Below the pieces are notes generated by a model, which did no database searches, was not told the DNA's origin, and saw only the letters and a list, made by a program, of their open reading frames with translations. Shown here in pieces: positions 5,876 through 7,922 of a DNA stretch of 7,922 bases; positions within the stretch are counted from its first letter, which is position 1; the number at the start of each line of letters is the position of its first letter. The position numbers and the translations under genes were made by a program. The DNA is from Actinomycetes bacterium. GTDB taxonomy: Bacteria; Actinomycetota; Thermoleophilia; Gaiellales; Gaiellaceae. Location: positions 1-7,922 of the forward strand of contig JAUXJK010000085.1 in the NCBI GenBank assembly GCA_030624785.1. Direction: 5' to 3'.

Positions 5876-7267
5876 ATGCCTGAACCTCGTTCACTCCGCA
5901 TCGCAGTAGTCGGATCAGGGCCGGCCGGCTTCTATGCGACGGCCCACCTGCTCGCCTCCGGCTCGCATGTCGAGGTCGATCTGATCGATCGATTGCCGAC
6001 GCCATGGGGTCTCGTGCGTCTCGGCGTCGCGCCAGATCACCCAAAGATCAAGGCCGTATCGCGCGCTTTCGAAAAGATCGCGGGGCGCGATGGCTTTCGG
6101 TTCCTCGGCAACATCGATGTCGGCAAGGACGTGAGTGTCGCCGAGCTGGAAGAGCTGTATGACGCCGTCGTCTATTCGGTCGGAGCACAGACCGACCGAG
6201 GTCTCGGCATACCGGGCGAAGAGCTTCCCGGCTCGTGGGCGGCGACCGAGTTCGTTGCGTGGTACAACGGACACCCCGACTACCAGCACCTTTCATTCGA
6301 TCTCTCCGGCGAGCGGGCCGTTGTAATCGGCAATGGAAACGTGGCAGTTGACGTCGCACGCATGCTTGCGCTCACCAGGGACGAGCTGTCACCGACCGAC
6401 ACGACCGACGCGGCGATCGACGCGATCGTCGGGTCAGGGATTCGAGAGATCCTTGTGCTGGGGCGCCGCGGGCCAGTACAGGGCGCGTTCACGCCCACTG
6501 AGGTGCAAGAGCTTGGCGAGATGGCTGACGCAGACATCATCGTGGCGCCCGAAGATCTCGAACTCGATGCGATCAGCGAGGCGGAACTAGCCGACGCACC
6601 CGGGACGACGAAGCGCAATGTCGATCTCCTCCGCGAGTTCGCTGTGCGAGAGCCCTCAGGCGCATCGAGAAGCATCCGCCTGCGCTTCTTTGCGTCACCC
6701 GTCGCAATCCTTGGAACGGAACATGTCGAGGGTATCGAGATCGCCCACACCGAACTTGTCGCGGAAGACGATGGCCGAGCGAGGGCCGTTCCGACGGGCG
6801 AGCGCGAAACGATCGACTGCGGAATCGTGTTTCGGAGCGTCGGCTACCGCGGGGTACCCGTCGTGGGCGTTCCATTCGATGAAGCCCGCGCGACGTTCCG
6901 CAACGAACTGGGGCGTGTTCTCGACGACTCGGGCGAACCAAAGCCTGGTGTCTACTGTGCCGGCTGGATCAAGCGGGGCCCAACTGGCGTAATCGGCACC
7001 AACAAGAAGGACGCCACCGAGACGGCCGACCTACTCATCGAGGACGCGCTCGCGGGCCGACTTGGCGATGAGACGAACCCCAAGGACCCGCAGGCCCTGC
7101 CGGAGCTCCTGGCCGGTCGAGGGATCGATGTTGTTGCGTACAGCGGCTGGGAGGCGATCGACACCCTCGAGCGAGAGCGGGGTGAGGCCGAGGGACGTCC
7201 GCGCGTAAAGCTCTCGACGTGGGATGAGCTCCTTACCACGGCTCGCGCCGGGCACGAAACTCAGTGA
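5876..7267 (+). CDS. fprA: Ferredoxin/adrenodoxin-type NADP+ reductase FprA
   Basis: A 463-aa FAD enzyme, close in length to mycobacterial FprA (about 456 aa), that moves electrons between NADPH and ferredoxins, for example to feed P450s or other oxygenases. The FAD motif VVGSGPAG is at 11-18, followed by the signature PTPWGLVRLGVAPDHPKIK (41-59). The NADPH site IGNGNVAVDVARML is at 151-164, with the 2'-phosphate-binding pair Arg198-Arg199 in LGRRGPVQGAFT. The C-terminal FAD signature GWIKRGPTGVIGTNKKDATET is at 363-383, and SVGYRGVPVVGVPFD at 321-335. All key blocks are intact. The ATG lies 12 nt after the monooxygenase stop with only a weak GAAAG upstream, so it is probably co-transcribed. 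BVMOs take NADPH directly and do not need a ferredoxin reductase, so adjacency does not prove partnership. No ferredoxin or P450 gene is in the window. Confidence 0.95.
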   Translation: MPEPRSLRIAVVGSGPAGFYATAHLLASGSHVEVDLIDRLPTPWGLVRLGVAPDHPKIKAVSRAFEKIAGRDGFRFLGNIDVGKDVSVAELEELYDAVVYSVGAQTDRGLGIPGEELPGSWAATEFVAWYNGHPDYQHLSFDLSGERAVVIGNGNVAVDVARMLALTRDELSPTDTTDAAIDAIVGSGIREILVLGRRGPVQGAFTPTEVQELGEMADADIIVAPEDLELDAISEAELADAPGTTKRNVDLLREFAVREPSGASRSIRLRFFASPVAILGTEHVEGIEIAHTELVAEDDGRARAVPTGERETIDCGIVFRSVGYRGVPVVGVPFDEARATFRNELGRVLDDSGEPKPGVYCAGWIKRGPTGVIGTNKKDATETADLLIEDALAGRLGDETNPKDPQALPELLAGRGIDVVAYSGWEAIDTLERERGEAEGRPRVKLSTWDELLTTARAGHETQ

Positions 7268-7922
7268 GCGCGAGCACGCTCGAAGAGCTCCCGAGCCGAC
7301 GGGTAGTGATCGACGGCCGCGAGATCGAAGTACGAGTGCGCAGATCACCTCGCGCTCGTCACCCGCGGGTGACGGTGGCGCCAAACCAGCCAATAGAGCT
7401 CGTACTATCGCGACGAATGTCGCAGCGTCGAGTAGTGGACATACTCGCCGAGAAGCACGACTGGATCTCTCGACAGCTCAGACGACTTGACGAAATCGAG
7501 CGCCGCGAGCCGGTTCTCGGGCTCAACCGACCAGGGGTGATCTGGCTCCATGGGGTCTCGATACCGATCGAGCTGCGCGAAACTAAGAGTCGGCCGACTC
7601 GCGGCCCGACTGCCGAGCTAGAGACTGGGGTACTCGTCCTAACAGGACACGGAATGCACGCCGACGAGCCAGTCGCCTCCGAGTCAGCGATAACGCACTG
7701 GTACCGACGCGAAGCTCGAGCTCGCATCGAGCGTCACGTCTCCGACGAAGCGCCGCTTCTCAGCGTTGTAGCGGCGAAGTTGACGATTCGGGATCCGAAG
7801 ACACGCTGGGCCTCGTGTTCTGCCAAAGCATCGCTGTCGTTTTCATGGAGGCTTCTCCTCGCGCCGTTCGAGGTACTCGACTACGTGGTGATCCACGAGC
7901 TTTGCCATCTTCGCGAGCTGAA
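7264..7922 (+). CDS. YgjP/DUF45-family zinc metallopeptidase (M48-related), truncated by the window edge
   Basis: An open frame from GTG 7264 reaches the right edge with no stop (219 whole codons). The GTG overlaps the fprA TGA by 4 nt (GTGA), a standard coupling arrangement. After an N-terminal strand region (VVIDGREIEVRVRRSPRARH, 14-33), the SRRMSQRRVVDILAEKHDWI helix (50-69) is followed by a basic linker. The family signature TRWASCSAKASLSFSWRL is at 180-197, then LAPFEVLDYVVIHELCHLREL (199-219). The HELCH zinc site has His211, Glu212 and His215; the third ligand should lie just beyond the edge. The usual motif reads RWGSCS, here RWASCS. Proteins of this family are widespread predicted metal-dependent hydrolases, mostly without a proven substrate. 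No signal peptide or membrane segment is visible, so it is probably cytosolic. Its link to fprA is positional only. Confidence 0.9.
   Translation, partial: MSASTLEELPSRRVVIDGREIEVRVRRSPRARHPRVTVAPNQPIELVLSRRMSQRRVVDILAEKHDWISRQLRRLDEIERREPVLGLNRPGVIWLHGVSIPIELRETKSRPTRGPTAELETGVLVLTGHGMHADEPVASESAITHWYRREARARIERHVSDEAPLLSVVAAKLTIRDPKTRWASCSAKASLSFSWRLLLAPFEVLDYVVIHELCHLREL

Overview
The window is a dense, high-G+C bacterial segment with several GTG starts, short intergenic gaps and overlapping genes. The GTP-type PEPCK, the FprA-type ferredoxin-NADP reductase and the overall protein flavour suggest an actinobacterium. A deep-branching class such as Thermoleophilia is possible, but that is only an impression and no taxonomic marker is present. 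There is no RNA gene, CRISPR array, insertion sequence or phage gene that I can see, and no gene-free stretch longer than 300 bases.

Left part (1-2253, + strand): a GTP-dependent phosphoenolpyruvate carboxykinase gene enters from the left edge. Its reading frame is interrupted by a TAA at 1260-1262. The next 34 codons (1263-1364, TAG at 1365-1367) are in the same frame and read as the normal PEPCK C-terminus, so the gene appears split by one nonsense change. A tandem-rhodanese sulfurtransferase follows. Between it and the next gene (2300-2467) lies an open frame that reads as the last ~40 residues of a nitroreductase-family protein without its body, probably a relic.

Middle part (2452-3775, - strand): a two-gene operon, read right to left, encodes an SRPBCC (START-like) protein and then a class I SAM-dependent methyltransferase. 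The genes overlap by 8 nt. Strong Shine-Dalgarno sites place both starts at GTG codons well inside the longest open frames.

Right part (3935-7922, + strand): diverging from that operon are a Baeyer-Villiger flavin monooxygenase of the 4-hydroxyacetophenone-monooxygenase type, an FprA ferredoxin/NADP reductase 12 nt later, and a YgjP-family zinc metallopeptidase. The last starts by a GTGA overlap and runs off the right edge. The 159-nt divergent spacer carries an inverted repeat that could be an operator.

The divergent block (SRPBCC protein, methyltransferase, BVMO, FprA) could be a small oxidative or modification pathway for a ketone or aromatic substrate, but that link rests on proximity alone. 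The most notable observations are the split PEPCK, the nitroreductase relic, and two departures from BVMO consensus motifs at otherwise conserved positions.
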